DNA from: Eubacteriales bacterium
Lineage (GTDB): Bacteria > Bacillota > Clostridia > Christensenellales > UMGS416
Direction: 5' to 3'
DNA length: 5,956 nt
Assembly: GCA_028709505.1 (NCBI GenBank)
Contig: JAQVWW010000098.1
Span: forward strand, 1 to 5,956
The position numbers and the translations under genes are program-made. Below, piece after piece: positions 4,721-5,956 of the stretch. Under the pieces are notes generated by a model that did no database searches, was not told where the DNA came from, and worked only from the letters and a program-made list of their open reading frames with translations. The stretch's first letter is position 1, and each line of letters opens with the position of its first letter.

Positions 4721-5503
4721 ATGTTCGATTACCACTTACATAGTTTATGGTCCGGCGACGCGCAGGAGCCGATGGAAAATATCTGCGCCGCCGCCCAAAA
4801 GGCCGGCCTTATGCACATCGCCATCACCGACCATATGGACGAAGCCATCGAGTTTTTTCATATCCGCGATACCGCCGGCTATATGGCCGACATCGCGCGC
4901 TGCCAGCAGCAGTTCCCGGCCCTTACCATCGCCGCCGGCATGGAGCTGGACTATCACGACAGCACATGGCCCACCACCGGGCGGCTGCCCCGGGAGTTAG
5001 GCCTGGACTTTGCGCTGGTATCCGGGCACTATGTGGCCGGTGAGGATCCCTATTACGCCGCCTATTACGAGAATAAACCCCAACACACCGCCTATGTGGC
5101 CTACCTGCAGGAGCTGCTTGCGATGGTGCGGCGGATAGACGGCCCCTTTGTGTTGGGGCACATAAGCTATATCTCGAAATTTGCGCCCTACGACGACCCC
5201 ATGCTGCGTTACGCCGACTATGCCGATGTGCTGGATGAGTTGCTGCGCACCGCCGTGCAAAAAGGCCTGGGGCTGGAAATCAATACGTCGGGCCTGAAAA
5301 ACCGCGCCGGTACGCTGCCTGACGTGGACGTGTTGACGCGCTACCGCCAGCTGGGCGGTGAAATCCTGACGGTGGGCTCCGACGCCCACAGCGCCGCTCA
5401 AGTGGGCTATGGCATCGCCACGGCGCTGGAAAAAGCCCGCGCCGCCGGCTTTACGCACGTGGCCACCTATAAAAACTTACGTCCCATCTTTCACGCCATA
5501 TAA
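4721..5503 (+). CDS. hisJ: PHP-family histidinol-phosphatase (HisJ/HisK-like)
   Basis: This 260-residue protein is a full-length member of the PHP metal-dependent phosphoesterase family, HisJ branch. That branch converts L-histidinol phosphate to histidinol, the penultimate step of histidine synthesis, in the cytosol. The metal-binding motifs are all present: H5-x-H7 in DYHLHS, D37-H38 in ITDHMD, E75 in GMELDYH, H103 in VSGHYV, H147 in LGHISY, and D221-x-H223 in GSDAH; LEINTSGLK (185-193) is also typical. The start at 4721 has GGGAGG only 4 nt upstream and puts HxH at the N-terminus as expected; an ATG at 4701 is in another frame. No other his gene is in the window, so a different phosphate ester substrate is possible. 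Its stop codon is overlapped by the next gene's ribosome binding site, indicating co-transcription. Confidence 0.9.
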   Translation: MFDYHLHSLWSGDAQEPMENICAAAQKAGLMHIAITDHMDEAIEFFHIRDTAGYMADIARCQQQFPALTIAAGMELDYHDSTWPTTGRLPRELGLDFALVSGHYVAGEDPYYAAYYENKPQHTAYVAYLQELLAMVRRIDGPFVLGHISYISKFAPYDDPMLRYADYADVLDELLRTAVQKGLGLEINTSGLKNRAGTLPDVDVLTRYRQLGGEILTVGSDAHSAAQVGYGIATALEKARAAGFTHVATYKNLRPIFHAI

Positions 5504-5514
5504 AGGAGATACGC

Positions 5515-5956
5515 ATGAAGAGAATCGCCGTCCTTGCACTGGAAGTGACCGACGAACATCTGCGACAGCTCAGCGATACCTTTGCCGGCTGGCAGTTTTC
5601 CCGCCAGCCGATGCGCACAGGCTTTGACCCGGCCGTGGTGGCCCAGGCTGAAATTATCGCCTGCCAAGGCAACGCCCAGATGATACGCGCCGCTCAAAAC
5701 GCCCGCTGGGTACACACGTTTTCGGCCGGCGTCGACGGCCTTTTCGCCGCGCTGCAGCAGGCGCATCCCCAGGGCGGGATACCGCTGAGCAACAGCTCCG
5801 GCGTATATGGGGTACCCATCGCCGAGCACTCGCTGACGCTGCTGATGGCGCTGTCGCGGCACACGGATGTCTGTGTACGGCACATGGACCAGCGCCAGTG
5901 GAAATCGCCGCCCATGCCCCGCGAGGTCAGCGGTTCCACCGTGGGCATACTGGGCC
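5515..5956 (+). CDS. D-isomer-specific 2-hydroxyacid dehydrogenase, N-terminal part
   Basis: The frame is open from 5515 to the window edge: 147 complete codons, about the first half of a protein of this family, usually near 310-330 residues. These enzymes interconvert 2-keto acids and D-2-hydroxy acids with NAD(P)H. Visible signatures are the substrate-domain segment ARWVHTFSAGVDGL (63-76), SSGVYGVPIAEHSLTLLMAL (94-113), where the chain enters the coenzyme domain, and GSTVGILG (140-147), the beginning of the GxGxxG dinucleotide loop. The catalytic Arg, Glu and His lie beyond the edge, so activity and substrate cannot be judged. AAAGGAG lies 6 nt before the ATG and overlaps the stop codon of the phosphatase gene, with only 11 bp between the two reading frames. 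They are almost certainly one operon. Confidence 0.92.
   Translation, partial: MKRIAVLALEVTDEHLRQLSDTFAGWQFSRQPMRTGFDPAVVAQAEIIACQGNAQMIRAAQNARWVHTFSAGVDGLFAALQQAHPQGGIPLSNSSGVYGVPIAEHSLTLLMALSRHTDVCVRHMDQRQWKSPPMPREVSGSTVGILG

Noticed and set aside
4701..5000. ATG at 4701 opening a 99-codon frame
   Set aside because: It is in a different frame from the phosphatase, immediately follows the terminator T-run and has no ribosome binding site; the product is a Pro/Ser/Arg-rich shadow.

Overview
The window looks like chromosomal DNA of a GC-rich, endospore-forming member of the Clostridia (Bacillota). Two things point there: a complete Spo0A, the master regulator of sporulation, and a protein with three SPOCS/DUF3794 modules of the SipL type, a spore-envelope family typical of Clostridia. 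Ribosome binding sites are strong GGAGG types and the intrinsic terminators are classical. No RNA genes, mobile elements or CRISPR arrays were seen. The genus cannot be told from this sequence.

Layout, left to right. Positions 1-1284 (minus) hold the first 428 codons of the SipL-like protein, cut by the left edge. Position 1437-2231 (plus) is an Amidohydro_2-family hydrolase, divergent from it across a 152-bp intergenic region with a sigma-E-like promoter facing left and an extended -10 promoter facing right. A probably bidirectional terminator (2271-2302) separates the hydrolase from a convergent GNAT acetyltransferase (2330-2875, minus). Next, also on minus, comes spo0A (3002-3787) with its own strong terminator. 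A 331-bp, strikingly AT-rich intergenic region (3788-4118) carries the spo0A promoters, Spo0A-box-like operators and a leader able to form two competing RNA pairings. To its right on plus are an unrecognised Pro/Ala-rich protein with an acidic tail (4119-4634), a PHP-family histidinol-phosphatase-like protein (4721-5503), and a D-2-hydroxyacid dehydrogenase (from 5515) cut by the right edge.

How they fit together: the first gene and spo0A belong to sporulation, Spo0A at initiation and the SipL-like protein probably later in the mother cell. The phosphatase and dehydrogenase form a tightly coupled two-gene unit, with the second gene's ribosome binding site overlapping the first gene's stop codon, and are metabolic. 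The hydrolase and acetyltransferase look like independent single-gene units. The most interesting material is the spo0A upstream region: three Spo0A-box-like motifs phased exactly 10 bp apart plus a perfect opposite-strand box, overlapping a leader whose two inverted repeats interleave. No clearly novel multi-gene system is visible.
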